The position numbers and the translations under genes were made by a program. This document shows, one piece after another, positions 26,611-37,800 of a stretch of DNA of 64,000 nucleotides. This DNA is from Planctomycetota bacterium (lineage in GTDB: Bacteria; Planctomycetota; Phycisphaerae; Phycisphaerales; UBA1924), in contig JACTNA010000026.1 in assembly GCA_014584315.1 (NCBI GenBank), positions 19,957 through 83,956 of the forward strand. The letters are read 5' to 3'. The notes below the pieces were generated by a model. That model did no database searches, was not told the origin of the DNA, and saw only the letters and a list, made by a program, of their open reading frames with translations. Position 1 is the stretch's first letter. Each line of letters begins with the position of its first letter.

Positions 26611-27809
26611 CGAGCGAGCGCGCGCCGGGCGCGGGATTCATCGAGCACATCCCGGGCGCTGCGCCGGTCGTTCGACCGGAGCGGCACCCGCGGGCGAAGG
26701 GCGTGGGCGTGCTCGGGCTGCACGAGGGGCGGACGCTGCTGATCGCGCTCGAGTCGCGGTGCGCGTTCGCTCGTGCGGTCGCCGGGTGCGACACGAACAC
26801 CGCCAAGATCGAATCCTCGCGCCGCGAACTTCCCGGGTTGTTCTACACCGATGACTACGAGGCCATGCTCGCGCGTCCCGACGTGGAGATCGTGGCGGTC
26901 TACACGCCGGACCACCTGCACGCCGATCACGTCGAGCGGGCGTTCGAGGCGGGCAAGGACGTGCTCTGCACCAAACCGCTGACGAACTCGCTCGAGGGAG
27001 CGCGGCGCATCCTCGAGTCGGGGCGGCGGACGGGCCGGCGGCTGCTGGTCGGGCAGAGCACACGGTTCTTCGAGCCGTTCCGGCGCCAGCGTGCCGCGCT
27101 CGAACGCGGCGAGTTCGGCGGACTCGACGGCGTCGAGATGGTGGACGCGCACTACATCCACCGCATGGACTGGTATTACCGCAAAAGCCCGTGGGCAGCG
27201 ACGGAGACCGACTGGGTGTTCCTGGGGCTGAGCCACCCGGTCGATCTCGTGCGCTGGTATCTCGGGCGCATCCGCACCGTGCACGCGCTCGGCATCGTGT
27301 CGGCCATGGGGCGTTCCTTCGGCGTGCAAGGGCGCGATGCGTACATCGTCAACATGCTCGCCGAGGACGGGCGGATCGCGCGCGTCATGGGCCACTACGG
27401 CTGCCACGAGTTGCCGACGGCGCGCAACTGCATCGAGTGTCTTGTCTTCGCCTCGGGCGGGACGAGCCTCGCCCAGTACCACGACATGCGGTACCTCCAC
27501 ACGGGTGGTGCCGCACCGAGCGAGGGCGGGGCGGCGTTCCGGCCGGGGACGCACGCCGAGATCGTCGAGGACTATCTCTACGCCGGGCGGCACTACTACT
27601 TCAACAGCGAGGTGCACGGGATGCACTACGGCGAGTTCGCCAACTACGCCGACCACCTCGCTTCGGGGCTGATCGCGGGCGAGCCTCGATCGCCGGGCCT
27701 GGAGGAGGGGGTCGAGACCGTGTGCGTCATGGAGGCGATCCGCCGGTCGGCCGAGAGCGGCGGTCCGGTTGAGATCGGGCCGCTGCTGGAACGCGTCGGC
27801 CTGGCCTGA
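26607..27809 (+). CDS. Gfo/Idh/MocA-family oxidoreductase
   Basis: GTG 26607 overlaps the ribokinase stop (GTGA); 400 residues. An N-terminal Rossmann-type domain (KGVGVLGLHEGRTLLIAL, VAVYTPDHLHADHVERAFEA, GKDVLCTKPLTNSLEGAR) carries the EKP-like motif as TKP. The C-terminal alpha/beta substrate domain includes DWVFLGLSHPVDLVRWYLG with the likely catalytic His. The nucleotide-binding turn is GLHEGR rather than the usual GxGxxG, so cofactor binding may be unusual. It probably oxidises or epimerises a sugar handled by this operon. Confidence 0.85.
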   Translation: MTSERAPGAGFIEHIPGAAPVVRPERHPRAKGVGVLGLHEGRTLLIALESRCAFARAVAGCDTNTAKIESSRRELPGLFYTDDYEAMLARPDVEIVAVYTPDHLHADHVERAFEAGKDVLCTKPLTNSLEGARRILESGRRTGRRLLVGQSTRFFEPFRRQRAALERGEFGGLDGVEMVDAHYIHRMDWYYRKSPWAATETDWVFLGLSHPVDLVRWYLGRIRTVHALGIVSAMGRSFGVQGRDAYIVNMLAEDGRIARVMGHYGCHELPTARNCIECLVFASGGTSLAQYHDMRYLHTGGAAPSEGGAAFRPGTHAEIVEDYLYAGRHYYFNSEVHGMHYGEFANYADHLASGLIAGEPRSPGLEEGVETVCVMEAIRRSAESGGPVEIGPLLERVGLA

Positions 27810-27839
27810 CACCCGCTCCCGGGCGGCCAACGATTGCCC

Positions 27840-30800
27840 GTGTCCGAGGCTGTCGACAACGTGAGGCGGCTGCTCCCGTCGTGCATGGCGACGGATCGAG
27901 ATCGGATCGCGCGCCGGCTGCGGGCGGCGGACCACGCGGGTCGGGGAGATGAAATCCGTTTGTTGCGCGAGCAGGCGGAGCGGTCCTCCCGGCGGGCCGC
28001 GGCGCGGACGGGCCGCATCCGCGACATCGACTACCCGCCGGAACTGCCGATCGTCGCCGAGCGGGAGCGGATCCTCGCCGCGATCCGCGAGCACCAGGCG
28101 GTGGTCGTGTGCGGCGAGACAGGCTCGGGCAAGAGCACGCAACTGCCCAAGTTCTGCCTGGAACTGGGGCGCGGCGCGACGGGCATGATCGGGCACACGC
28201 AGCCGCGCCGCGTCGCCGCCCGGAGCATCGCGGCGAGGGTGGCGACGGAACTGCGCGTGCCGCTGGGGAAGGCGGTCGGCCACAAGGTCCGGTTCAACGA
28301 CCGCACCTCGCCGGACACGCTGGTCAAGGTGATGACGGACGGCGTGCTGCTCGCCGAAACGCAGAGCGACCGCAGGCTGCTCGCCTACGACACGATCATC
28401 ATCGACGAGGCCCATGAGCGCAGCCTGAACGTCGACTTCCTGCTCGGGTACCTGCGTCAACTGCTGCCCAGGCGGCACGACCTGAAGGTGATCGTGACGT
28501 CGGCGACGATCGATCCCGAGCGCTTCAGCCGCCACTTCGGCGGGTGTCCGATCGTCGAAGTCTCGGGGCGGACGTTCCCGGTCGAGGTCCGGCACGCGCC
28601 GCCGGATGCCGCGGACTCGTCGATGGGCGACGCGATCGTTGCCGCGCTGCTCGGCCTCGAGGCCGAAGGCCCCGGCGACGTGCTCGTGTTCCTGCCGGGT
28701 GAGCGCGAGATCCGCGAGGCGGCCGAGGCGTTGCGTGCCGCGCCGGGCGCGGACGGGCGGGAGGTGCTCCCGCTCTACGCGAGGCTCTCGGCGGAGGAGC
28801 AGGATCGCGTGTTCCGGGCGCACGACGGGCGGCGCGTCATCCTGGCGACGAACGTGGCCGAGACGTCGCTCACAGTGCCGGGAGTCCGGTTCGTGATCGA
28901 TACGGGCGTCGCGCGGATCAACCGCTACAGCCCACGCTCACGCATCCAGCGGCTGGAGGTCGAGCCGATTTCGCGGGCGTCCGCGGACCAGCGTGCCGGG
29001 CGGTGCGGACGCGTGCGCGAGGGCATCTGCGTTCGCCTGTACAGCGAGAGCGACTACGAGTCGCGCCCCCGGTTCACCGATCCCGAGATCCTGCGGACAA
29101 ACCTCGCGGGGGTCATCCTGCAGATGGCCGCGCTGCGGCTGGGCGAGGTCGAGCGCTTCCCGTTCGTCGAGGCGCCTTCGGCGCGCATGATCCGCGACGG
29201 ACGCGACACGCTGGTCGAACTGGGCGCGATGGGGCCGGACGGCGGGCTGACCGAGATCGGCCGTCGGCTCGCGAGGCTGCCTGTCGATCCGCGGCTCGGG
29301 CGGATGCTCCTGGCGGCGGAGCGGGAGGGTTCGCTTCGCGAGGCGTTGATCATCGTCGCGGGCCTGACGGTGCGCGATCCGCGCGACAGGCCGATCGACA
29401 AGCGCGACGAAGCGGACGCGGCCCACCGGGCGATCGCCGATCCGCGGTCGGACTTCCTCACGCTCGTGCGCGTGTGGGAGGAGTTCCACAAGGCCGCGCG
29501 GGAGATGTCGCGCCGGGGCCTGCAGGGGTGGTGCCGGGAGCGGTTCCTGTCGCACGCGAGGATGCGCGAGTGGCAGGACGTCCATCACCAGTTGCACGCG
29601 ATGGCGACCGAACTCGGGATGAGGGTCAACGCCTCGCCGCCGCACGAGGACCGCGTGCATCGCGCGCTGCTCACGGGGCTGCTGGTGCACGCGGGCCGGC
29701 TGCGCGAGCGGCACGAGTACGAGGGACCGAGCGGGGCGAGGTTCAGGATCCACCCCGGCTCGGTGCTGCACGGGCGCGATCCGCCCTGGGTCGTCGGGGC
29801 CGAACTGGTGCAGACCACGCGCCTCTACGCGCGGATGGTCGCGCCCGTGCGGGCGTCGTGGCTGGAGCGGCTCGGGTCGCACCTGCTGTCGAGGGCGTTT
29901 TCCGAGCCGCGGTGGGACGCGCGACGAGAGCGTGCGATCGCGTTCGAGACGGTCTCGCTGCTGGGATTGCCGGTGGTCGATCGGCGTCGCGTTGATTTCG
30001 GTGGCGTGAATCCGGCGGAGGCCCGGGCGCTCTTCATCCACCACGCGCTGGTCGAGGGCGGGCACGCGAGCGACGCCGGGTTCGAGCGGCACAACCGGGG
30101 CGTGGTCGAGCGGGTGCGCACGCTGGGCGCGAAACTCCGCCGGGATGAGAGCGTGGCGCAGGTCCAACGCCGATTCGAGTTCTTCGATCGCAGGCTCCCG
30201 GCGGGCGTCTGGACCGGGCGCGCGTTCGAGGCATGGCGCCTGCGGGCCGAGCGCGACAACCCGCGCCTGCTTTTCCTCGACGAGCGTGAACTCGCCGGAC
30301 CGCTCGCGGACGCGGCGTCTGCGGCGTCGTTTCCCGACACGGTGCGCGTCGACGGCGTGGACCTGCCCATCGCGTACTCGCACGATCCCGGGGCGGATAC
30401 GGACGGCGTGACCTTGACCGTGCCGCTCGGCGCGGCGTGGTCGCTGACGCAGGCGGTCGTGGACTGGGCCGTACCGGGGCACGTGCGCGACGCGGCCGTC
30501 GCACTCGTGCGGACGCTCCCGCGGGCGGCACGGCGTTCGCTCGGCCCCGCGCCCGACATCGCGGATTCGTTCCTGGCGTCGTCGCCCGATCGTTCCCGCC
30601 CGCTGGTCGAGGGGCTTGCCGCGTTCATCAGCCGCACGCGAGGCGTGACCGTGCGTCCCGGCGATTTCGCGCCCGATGCCGTGCCGGATCACCTTCGAGC
30701 GCGCGTTGTGGTGGTTGACGAAGCGGGGCGTGCGGTGACCTCGGGTCGCGGCGTCGCTCTCGTGCGCGCGTCGATCCGCGGCGACCTGGCGTGTGCGCTC

Positions 30801-31706
30801 CGCACCGTCCACAGCGACTTCAACCGTGCTCCGATCGCGGACTGGACGGTCGGAAACCCGCCGGAAAGCGTGATGATTTCGCTCGGGGGCGCGAGCGTGC
30901 GCGGATGGCCGGCACTGACCGAGGAAGGACACACCGCGGCGATTCGGCTGTTCGCCACGCGCGACGAGGCGGAAGCGGCGTGGCCGATCGGCGTTCGGCG
31001 GCTCCTCCGCGTTCGGCTCGACGGCGAGTTGCGTGCACTCATCACGCACCTGCCGGGCATCGAACGGCTGAGGCTGCTGTACGCCCCGCTGGGGAAGGCG
31101 GACGCGCTGCACGACGACCTGGCCTTGATGGCCGTCGAGCGAGCCTGCCCCGAAGCGCTCTCGTCGATCCGCACGTCCGCGGCGTTCGAGCGTGCCGCGG
31201 CGGACACGTGGGGTCGGCTTTCGCCCGCGCTCGTGGAGGCGTCGGGTGTCGCGGAGAGGACGCTCGAGGCCGTGCAGCGCGTGCGTCTGCTGATCGAAGC
31301 CAATCCGGACCTGCTGCACGGCGAGTCGGGCGAGGACATCACCTCCCAGTTGGGGCACCTGCTGCCCGCCGGGTTTCTCGCGTCGACGCCGGGCGACCGT
31401 CTGCGGCACTATCCGCGCTACCTCGGGGCGCTGGAGGCTCGGCTGCGCCGCCTCGCGGAGGGGCGTGCCGGCGGCGAGCGGGCCGCGCTCGACACGGTCG
31501 CGCCGGCGTGGTGGCGGTACCTCGACGCCGGAGAGCGGCTCGACTCGTGCCCGCCGGCGGCGCGGGATGAACTCGACACATACAGGTGGATGGTCGAGGA
31601 ACTCCGGGTCTCTGTGTTCGCGCAGGGGCTTGGCACGGCGCAGCCGGTTTCCGCAAGGCGGATCGCCGAGCAGTGGGGGCGTGTGCAGGCCGCGATGGCC
31701 GGGTGA
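27840..31706 (+). CDS. hrpA: ATP-dependent RNA helicase HrpA
   Basis: A DEAH-box helicase of about 1,288 residues, close to the E. coli HrpA length. Walker A is CGETGSGKSTQLPKFCLELG, motif II is IIDEAHERSLN, motif III is TSATID, and motifs V and VI are FVIDTGVARINR and DQRAGRCGR. Helicase-associated and OB-fold domains follow, then a long C-terminal DUF3418 region (PEALSSIRTSAAFERAAADT). E. coli HrpA carries residues equivalent to VRRLLPSCMATDRDR, which favours GTG 27840 or TTG 27834 over ATG 27885. It is probably involved in RNA processing or rescue of stalled ribosomes. Confidence 0.93.
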   Translation: MSEAVDNVRRLLPSCMATDRDRIARRLRAADHAGRGDEIRLLREQAERSSRRAAARTGRIRDIDYPPELPIVAERERILAAIREHQAVVVCGETGSGKSTQLPKFCLELGRGATGMIGHTQPRRVAARSIAARVATELRVPLGKAVGHKVRFNDRTSPDTLVKVMTDGVLLAETQSDRRLLAYDTIIIDEAHERSLNVDFLLGYLRQLLPRRHDLKVIVTSATIDPERFSRHFGGCPIVEVSGRTFPVEVRHAPPDAADSSMGDAIVAALLGLEAEGPGDVLVFLPGEREIREAAEALRAAPGADGREVLPLYARLSAEEQDRVFRAHDGRRVILATNVAETSLTVPGVRFVIDTGVARINRYSPRSRIQRLEVEPISRASADQRAGRCGRVREGICVRLYSESDYESRPRFTDPEILRTNLAGVILQMAALRLGEVERFPFVEAPSARMIRDGRDTLVELGAMGPDGGLTEIGRRLARLPVDPRLGRMLLAAEREGSLREALIIVAGLTVRDPRDRPIDKRDEADAAHRAIADPRSDFLTLVRVWEEFHKAAREMSRRGLQGWCRERFLSHARMREWQDVHHQLHAMATELGMRVNASPPHEDRVHRALLTGLLVHAGRLRERHEYEGPSGARFRIHPGSVLHGRDPPWVVGAELVQTTRLYARMVAPVRASWLERLGSHLLSRAFSEPRWDARRERAIAFETVSLLGLPVVDRRRVDFGGVNPAEARALFIHHALVEGGHASDAGFERHNRGVVERVRTLGAKLRRDESVAQVQRRFEFFDRRLPAGVWTGRAFEAWRLRAERDNPRLLFLDERELAGPLADAASAASFPDTVRVDGVDLPIAYSHDPGADTDGVTLTVPLGAAWSLTQAVVDWAVPGHVRDAAVALVRTLPRAARRSLGPAPDIADSFLASSPDRSRPLVEGLAAFISRTRGVTVRPGDFAPDAVPDHLRARVVVVDEAGRAVTSGRGVALVRASIRGDLACALRTVHSDFNRAPIADWTVGNPPESVMISLGGASVRGWPALTEEGHTAAIRLFATRDEAEAAWPIGVRRLLRVRLDGELRALITHLPGIERLRLLYAPLGKADALHDDLALMAVERACPEALSSIRTSAAFERAAADTWGRLSPALVEASGVAERTLEAVQRVRLLIEANPDLLHGESGEDITSQLGHLLPAGFLASTPGDRLRHYPRYLGALEARLRRLAEGRAGGERAALDTVAPAWWRYLDAGERLDSCPPAARDELDTYRWMVEELRVSVFAQGLGTAQPVSARRIAEQWGRVQAAMAG

Positions 31707-31727
31707 GACGCGGCGCGGCGGGCACAG

Positions 31728-31733
31728 TATCCT
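31728..31733 (+). promoter_or_regulatory. Putative -10 hexamer of pntAB
   Basis: TATCCT lies 45 nt before the GTG of pntA, in the short gap after hrpA. Confidence 0.35.
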
Positions 31734-31778
31734 TCCGCCTCCCGCCCCGGGCGGGCCACGTGATCGGAGAAGCGGACC

Positions 31779-33365
31779 GTGCATGTCGGCATCCCGAAGG
31801 AAGTGCATCGAGGCGAGCGTCGGGTCGCCGCCACGCCGCAGACGGTGATGCGGTACCGCAAGGCCGGGTTGGGCGTGCTGGTCGAGCGTGGCGCGGGCGA
31901 GTCCGCGGGTTGCTCCGACGCGGCGTACGTTGAGGCCGGCGCGGAGATCGTCGAAGACGCCCGCGACCTCTGGCTGCGTGCCGACCTGGTCGCGAAGGTG
32001 CGCGCGCCCGAGGAGCACCCCGCGCTGGGCGTCCACGAGGCGGACCTGATCCGCGAGGGCGGACGGCTGATCTGCTTCGTCTGGCCGGGGCAGCATCAGG
32101 AGTTGCTCGAGCGGCTGGCGGCGCGGCGGGCGACCGTCCTGGCCATGGACTGCGTGCCGCGCATCACGCGGGCGCAGAAGATGGACGCGCTCAGTGCCAT
32201 GGCCAACGTGGCGGGGTACAGGGCGGTCGTCGAGGCCGCCCACCACCTGCCGCGGTTCTTTGCGGGGCAGATGACGGCTGCCGGGCGGGTCGATCCGGCC
32301 AAGGTGCTCGTCATCGGGGCCGGCGTGGCGGGGTTGTCCGCCATCGGGGCGGCCCGAAGCCTCGGGGCGATCGTGCGCGCGTTCGACACCCGCGCCGCGA
32401 CGCGCGATCAGGTCCGCAGCATGGGCGCGGAGTTCCTCGAACTGCGCGTCGAGGAGGAGGGCGAGGGGGGCGGGGGCTACGGCAAGGAGATGTCGAAGGC
32501 CTACATCGAGGCGGAGATGGCCCTGTTCGCGGCCCAGGCGATGGACGTGGACGTGATCGTCACGACCGCGCTCATCCCGGGCAAGCGTGCGCCCGTGCTC
32601 GTCACCGCGGGCATGGTCGAGAGCATGAGGCCCGGCTCGGTCGTTGTGGACCTGGCGGCGGAGCAGGGCGGAAACTGCGCGCTCACGCGGCCGGACGAGG
32701 TGGTCGAGCACAAGGGCGTGACGATCATCGGGTTCACGGACCTGCCCAGCCGCATGGCAAGCCAGTCGAGCCAGTTGTACGCCACGACGGTGATGCACCT
32801 CGTCGAGGCGCTGGGGGCGGGCCTGGAGCCGGACGTGGGCGACGAGGTCGTGCGGGGCGCGCTGGTTACGCACCGGGGCGAAATCACCTGGCCTCCGCCG
32901 AAGCCCGAAGCGGAGCCGGTCGTCGCCACGGGGCGCGAGCGGACTGAGTCGACGCGGCACGCCGCCACGCCCGCGGCGGAGGCGAAGAGGCCCCGCTCGT
33001 GGCAGAGGGCGTTCTGGCTCGGGCTCGCGGGCGTGGTGTTGCTGGTGGTGGGACTGACCGCGCCGCCCGCGTTGCTCTCGCACATGACGGTGTTCGTGCT
33101 GGCGTGCTTCGTCGGGTGGCTGGTCGTGTGGAACGTCACGCCCGCGCTGCACACGCCGCTGATGAGCATCACGAACGCGATCAGCGGCATCATCGTCATC
33201 GGCGGGATGCTCCACCTGACCGGGCACGACCGCGGGTTGCCGGCGGTGCTGGGGATGGTCGCGGTGCTGGTGGCCACGGTGAACGTCGCCGGCGGGTTCC
33301 TGGTCACGCGCCGGATGCTCGCGATGTTCAGGAAGCACGCCCCGGCCGGAGGGACCCGCGCGTGA
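31779..33365 (+). CDS. pntA: NAD(P) transhydrogenase subunit alpha (fused PntA)
   Basis: A proton-translocating NAD(P) transhydrogenase subunit that couples hydride transfer from NADH to NADP+ to proton flow. It has 528 residues and starts at GTG. The NAD-binding domain I shows [38 protein letters not shown] (dinucleotide fold) and [17 protein letters not shown]. After a flexible linker near residues 370-405, four membrane helices form the alpha-2 part ([16 protein letters not shown] and [15 protein letters not shown] among them). The alpha-1 and alpha-2 parts are thus fused as in E. coli rather than split. Confidence 0.94.
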   Translation: MHVGIPKEVHRGERRVAATPQTVMRYRKAGLGVLVERGAGESAGCSDAAYVEAGAEIVEDARDLWLRADLVAKVRAPEEHPALGVHEADLIREGGRLICFVWPGQHQELLERLAARRATVLAMDCVPRITRAQKMDALSAMANVAGYRAVVEAAHHLPRFFAGQMTAAGRVDPAKVLVIGAGVAGLSAIGAARSLGAIVRAFDTRAATRDQVRSMGAEFLELRVEEEGEGGGGYGKEMSKAYIEAEMALFAAQAMDVDVIVTTALIPGKRAPVLVTAGMVESMRPGSVVVDLAAEQGGNCALTRPDEVVEHKGVTIIGFTDLPSRMASQSSQLYATTVMHLVEALGAGLEPDVGDEVVRGALVTHRGEITWPPPKPEAEPVVATGRERTESTRHAATPAAEAKRPRSWQRAFWLGLAGVVLLVVGLTAPPALLSHMTVFVLACFVGWLVVWNVTPALHTPLMSITNAISGIIVIGGMLHLTGHDRGLPAVLGMVAVLVATVNVAGGFLVTRRMLAMFRKHAPAGGTRA

Positions 33366-34759
33366 TGCCGCAGAGCATGGTGACGGCGTCCTACATCGCG
33401 GCCAGCGCACTCTTCATCCTCGCGCTGGGCGGGCTGTCTCGCCCGGAGACGGCCCGGCGCGGCGTGGCGTGCGGCATCGCGGGCATGGCGCTGGCCCTGA
33501 TCGCCACGACGCTCGGCGAGCGAGTGGGCGACTACGCCTTGCTCGCGGGCGCGATGGTCCCGGCGGTGATCGTCGGCGCGGTGGTCGCGGCGCGGGTCCG
33601 CATGACCGCCATGCCGCAACTCGTCGCGATCCTGCACAGTTTCGTCGGGCTTGCGGCCGTGCTGGTGGCTGTCGCGGGGCACGTCGAGCCGCACGCCGCG
33701 CTCGCGGGCTCTGGCGAGGTCGTGCACCGCGTCGAGGTGTATCTCGGGGCCTGCATCGGGTCGATCACGTTCACCGGCTCCGTCGTGGCGTTCCTGAAGT
33801 TGCAGGGCCTCGTGAGCGGCAAGCCCTTGATCCTGCCCGCACGCCACGCCGCCAACGCCGCCATGCTGCTGGCGACGATCGTGCTGGGCGTCCGCTACGG
33901 CATGGCCACCGGCGAAGCGGGCATGGTCGAGTTGCTCGTCGCCACCGCCATCACCGGCGTGCTGGGCATGCACCTGGTTGCGGCGATCGGCGGGGCGGAC
34001 ATGCCCGTCGTGGTCTCGATGCTCAACAGTTACTCGGGCTGGGCGGCGTCGGCGGCGGGGTTCATGCTGGAGAACGACCTGCTCATCGTGACCGGCGCAC
34101 TGGTCGGCAGCAGCGGCGCGATCCTGAGTTACATCATGTGCCGCGGCATGAACCGATCGTTCATCAGCGTCATCCTCGGCGGCTTCGGGACGGAGGGTGG
34201 CGCCGCGCCCCCCGGCACGGCCCCGGCCGGGGACGTCACCTCGATCGACGCCCCGACCGCCGTTTCGCTGCTGCGATCCGCCCGGAGCGTGGTGATCGTG
34301 CCCGGCTACGGCATGGCGGTCGCGCAGGCGCAGCACGCCTTGGCGGAGTGCGTTCGCGTGCTGGAGTCCTCGGGCGTCCGCGTGCGCTTCGCGATCCACC
34401 CGGTCGCGGGGAGGCTGCCCGGGCACATGAACGTCCTGCTCGCCGAGGCGGGCGTGCCGTACGACGGCGTGCTCGAGATGGAGGAGATCAACCCGGACTT
34501 TCCCGAGACGGACGTCGCGCTGGTGATCGGGGCGAATGACATCGTGAACCCCGCGGCCCAGGACGACCCCGGAAGCCCGATCGCCGGGATGCCCGTGCTC
34601 GAAGTCTGGAAGGCCCGCACCGTGATCGTGATGAAGCGCGGGATGGCGACCGGCTACGCGGGCGTGGACAACCCGCTGTTCTATCGTGAGAACACGCGGA
34701 TGCTCTTCGGCGACGCGAAGAAGGTCGTCGAGGCCCTGCTCGCGGGGCTTCGTTCGTAG
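33365..34759 (+). CDS. pntB: NAD(P) transhydrogenase subunit beta
   Basis: A 464-residue partner of PntA. ATG 33365 overlaps the pntA stop (TGATG); GTG 33362 is an alternative. The N-terminal half is a membrane domain of about eight to nine helices ([53 protein letters not shown]). The C-terminal NADP-binding domain III contains [59 protein letters not shown] and [20 protein letters not shown]. The subunits are in the usual order and coupled translationally. Confidence 0.95.
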   Translation: MPQSMVTASYIAASALFILALGGLSRPETARRGVACGIAGMALALIATTLGERVGDYALLAGAMVPAVIVGAVVAARVRMTAMPQLVAILHSFVGLAAVLVAVAGHVEPHAALAGSGEVVHRVEVYLGACIGSITFTGSVVAFLKLQGLVSGKPLILPARHAANAAMLLATIVLGVRYGMATGEAGMVELLVATAITGVLGMHLVAAIGGADMPVVVSMLNSYSGWAASAAGFMLENDLLIVTGALVGSSGAILSYIMCRGMNRSFISVILGGFGTEGGAAPPGTAPAGDVTSIDAPTAVSLLRSARSVVIVPGYGMAVAQAQHALAECVRVLESSGVRVRFAIHPVAGRLPGHMNVLLAEAGVPYDGVLEMEEINPDFPETDVALVIGANDIVNPAAQDDPGSPIAGMPVLEVWKARTVIVMKRGMATGYAGVDNPLFYRENTRMLFGDAKKVVEALLAGLRS

Positions 34760-34799
34760 CGGGTTCGTGTCTGTGGACGATCGTGCCCCGCCCTGCCGA

Positions 34800-34805
34800 T
34801 AGACT
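34800..34805 (+). promoter_or_regulatory. Putative -10 hexamer of the FG-GAP protein gene
   Basis: TAGACT lies 41 nt before ATG 34847, in the gap after pntB. Confidence 0.35.
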
Positions 34806-34846
34806 TGGTCCGGCCGGGTGGCCGCGCGCACAGGCAGGATTCCGCG

Positions 34847-37800
34847 ATGAACAAGCCCAGCATCGGTCTCCGCTCCCGCCCCGAAAGCCCCGTCGCCGAC
34901 CCGTGCCGGCACGAGCCGCTCGAGTCTCGGGTGCTGCTCGCCATCGTGTACGACGCGCCGACCACGCCCGTGGGCGAAGCGCCGACCGGGCTTGTCGTCG
35001 CGGACTTCGACGACGACGGCATCCTCGACGCGGCCACGGCGGACTTCGACTCGAATACCGTGACGGTCCTGCTCGGTCGGGGCGACGGCTCGTTCACGCA
35101 CGCGCAGACGCTGGAAGCGCTCGGCTCGGTGTCGCGCATCGTGTCGGGCGACGTGAACGGCGACGGCAACCTCGACCTTGTCGCCAGCGAGTTCGGCAAC
35201 AACTCGATCGCCATCTTCCTCGGCAACGGCGACGGGACGTTCGCCGACGCGACGCGCGTCGCCGGCAACGGAGGGCCGGTCGGGCTGGCGCTCGCGGACC
35301 TGAACGGCGACGGCGACCTCGACCTTGTGACGACGAACTTCCTGCTCAACTTCGTCGGCGTGTACTTCGGGGACGGCGCCGGTGGCTTCGGGCCGGTGAC
35401 GCTGCTGGCGGGCGGGACGTCGCCGCGCGCCGTCGCGGTCGGCGACCTGTCGGGCAACGGCGCCCCGGACCTCGTCGTCGCGGCTTCGGGCGACGACGCC
35501 ATCCGCGTCTTCATCAACGACGGCACGGGCACGTTCGCCGCGCCCGTCCTGTACCTCGTCGGCCAGAACCCCGAGGATGTGGCGCTGGGCGACGTGAACG
35601 GCGACGGCCACCTCGACGTCGTCGTCGCCTGCGCCGATGACAACGTGGTCACGGCCAGGCTCAACGACGGCGCCGGCGCTCTGACGAACCCGGGGTTCCT
35701 GGTGTCCGTGGGGGCCAGGCCGCGATCCGTCGCGCTGGCCGATCTGGACGGCGACGGCCGCCTCGACTTCATCACGGGGAACGCGGACGCCAACAACGTG
35801 CAGGTCGGCTTCGGGCAAGGCAACGGCAACTTCACGCCCGCCCCGGCGTTCCTCGTCGGACAGGGGCCGCGTGGAGTGACGCTAAAGGACATGGACGAGG
35901 ATGGAACGCTCGACGTCGTGGTCGTCAATGAGGAGAGCGACACCCTCACCGTGCTCTTCGGCACCGGAGACGGCGAGTTCGCCGCCCGGAGGGACTCCGC
36001 GACGGGCGCGCCGGTGGGCGCAGCGATGGCCGCCGCGGACCTCGACGGCGACGGTCGCGACGATCTGGTCGCGGCGTTCCCCGAGGACGGCACGGTCCGC
36101 GTCTACTTCTCCGATGGGCTGGGCATCTTCCTGGCCGGCCCGACCTTCGCGACCGGCGGCAGGCCCGTTTTCGTGGCGATCGGCGACCTGAACGGCGACG
36201 GCCATGCCGATCTCGCGGTCAGTCTCCACCAGGACAACGCGGTGGCGATCTTCAACGGCGACGGCGCGGGCGGGTTCGCCGCGGGCGGCGTCCTCGCAAC
36301 GTCCGACGGCCCGCAGGAAGTCCGCATCGGCGACATGGACGGCGACGGGCTGCCGGACCTGGTCGTCGCGTGCTCGACCGCGTCGGTGATCGACGTGCTC
36401 GTCAACGACGGGAGCGGATCGTTCGCTGCGCCCGTCTCGATCGCCGTGCCGGGGAATCCGGTCTCGACCAGGCTCGCCGACCTCGATGAAGACGGCGATC
36501 TCGACATCGCCATGGTGACCTCGACGGGCGGCGCTGCGCTGCAATGGCTCCGCAACAACGGCGGCCTGAACTTCATCGGGCCGTCGATCGCCGCGGACCT
36601 TGGAGGCCTGGGTGTTCGCCTCGCGCTCGCGGACCTCGACGGCGACGGCGATGTGGATGCGGTCGCGACGACCACCGAAGGGAAGGTCGTGGTCTGGCGC
36701 AACAACGGGTTGGGCTTCTACTCGCCCGCCGGCATCTCCGTGGAGGTGGGCGACGGCGCCGGCGCCATCGAGTTCGCCGATGTGAACGTGGACGGTCGGC
36801 CGGACGCGATCGTCGCGGTGCAAGGCTCGGACCGCGTGGCCGTGCTCGAGGGCGATGGCGGCCTCGGGTTCCTGTTGCCGATCGTCTCCCACGCTGTCGG
36901 CGCAAGCCCCGCCGGACTGGCCGTCGGAAGGTTCGCGGGGAGCGCCTACCTCGGCGTCGCGACGCTCAGCGCGACAGACGGCGCCATCAGCGCGTACGAC
37001 AACACCCGAACGCCGTCGAGCATCGACGGGTTGCAGTCCACCCTCCTGACGCTCACGCGCGATGAGCCGTTCACGCTCTCGGTGCAGGCGCGCGACAACC
37101 CGGCCTCGATCCGCCGCGTCGTGTTCTGGGCCGACTTCAACGGCAACGGCGACCCGGACGAAGGCGAAACGCTCGGCACGGACGAGAACGGCGAAGACGG
37201 TTGGTCGATCCTCGCCGTGCTCGGCAGCGGCGCACCGCTCGGCCCTGGACTGACGATCCTCGCACGCGGCGTTGACTTCGCGGGCGTCGAAACAAACCAA
37301 CTCACGCTCGACCTTACGGTCATCTACTCACTGCTCGCCGCCGACGGCGCGGTTGTCTCCGGCGTGCAGGGCGAGGACGGCCGCTATTACGTCGGCGCCA
37401 GGAACTCGGACAACCGCCCGCTGCTCTACCGGCAGATCGACGCCGGCAGCGAATCGTGGGACGCCCGCGACCTCCAGGCGGCGACCGGATCGCCGACGCT
37501 CATCGGCGACGTGGCTTTCTTCGTGGACGCGAAGGACGATTTGCTCTACGCGGCGGCGGTGTCGGCGGACGGCCTGCTGCTCTTCGTGCTGCGCAACGGG
37601 GCCTGGAGTTTCCGCAACCTCTCGGCCGAGGCCGTGCTGGGCGAAGCGCTCACGGGCCAGATGACGGTGTTCGTGGACACGGCGGACATCGCGCACATCG
37701 CCGTCATCGCCGAATCCGGGAGTCTCCTGCTCTTCGTGCAGACGGGGGCGGTGAATCCTGACGGCGGGTTCGTGTGGACGCTCGCGAACCTCAGCACGGA

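Noticed and set aside
28938-33410. Minus-strand 1,490-residue ORF
   Set aside because: Antisense to hrpA and pntA, with low-complexity Arg/Pro-rich composition typical of shadow frames.
32501-35818. Minus-strand 1,105-residue ORF
   Set aside because: Antisense to pntAB and the FG-GAP gene. The repeated look mirrors the FG-GAP repeats on the other strand.
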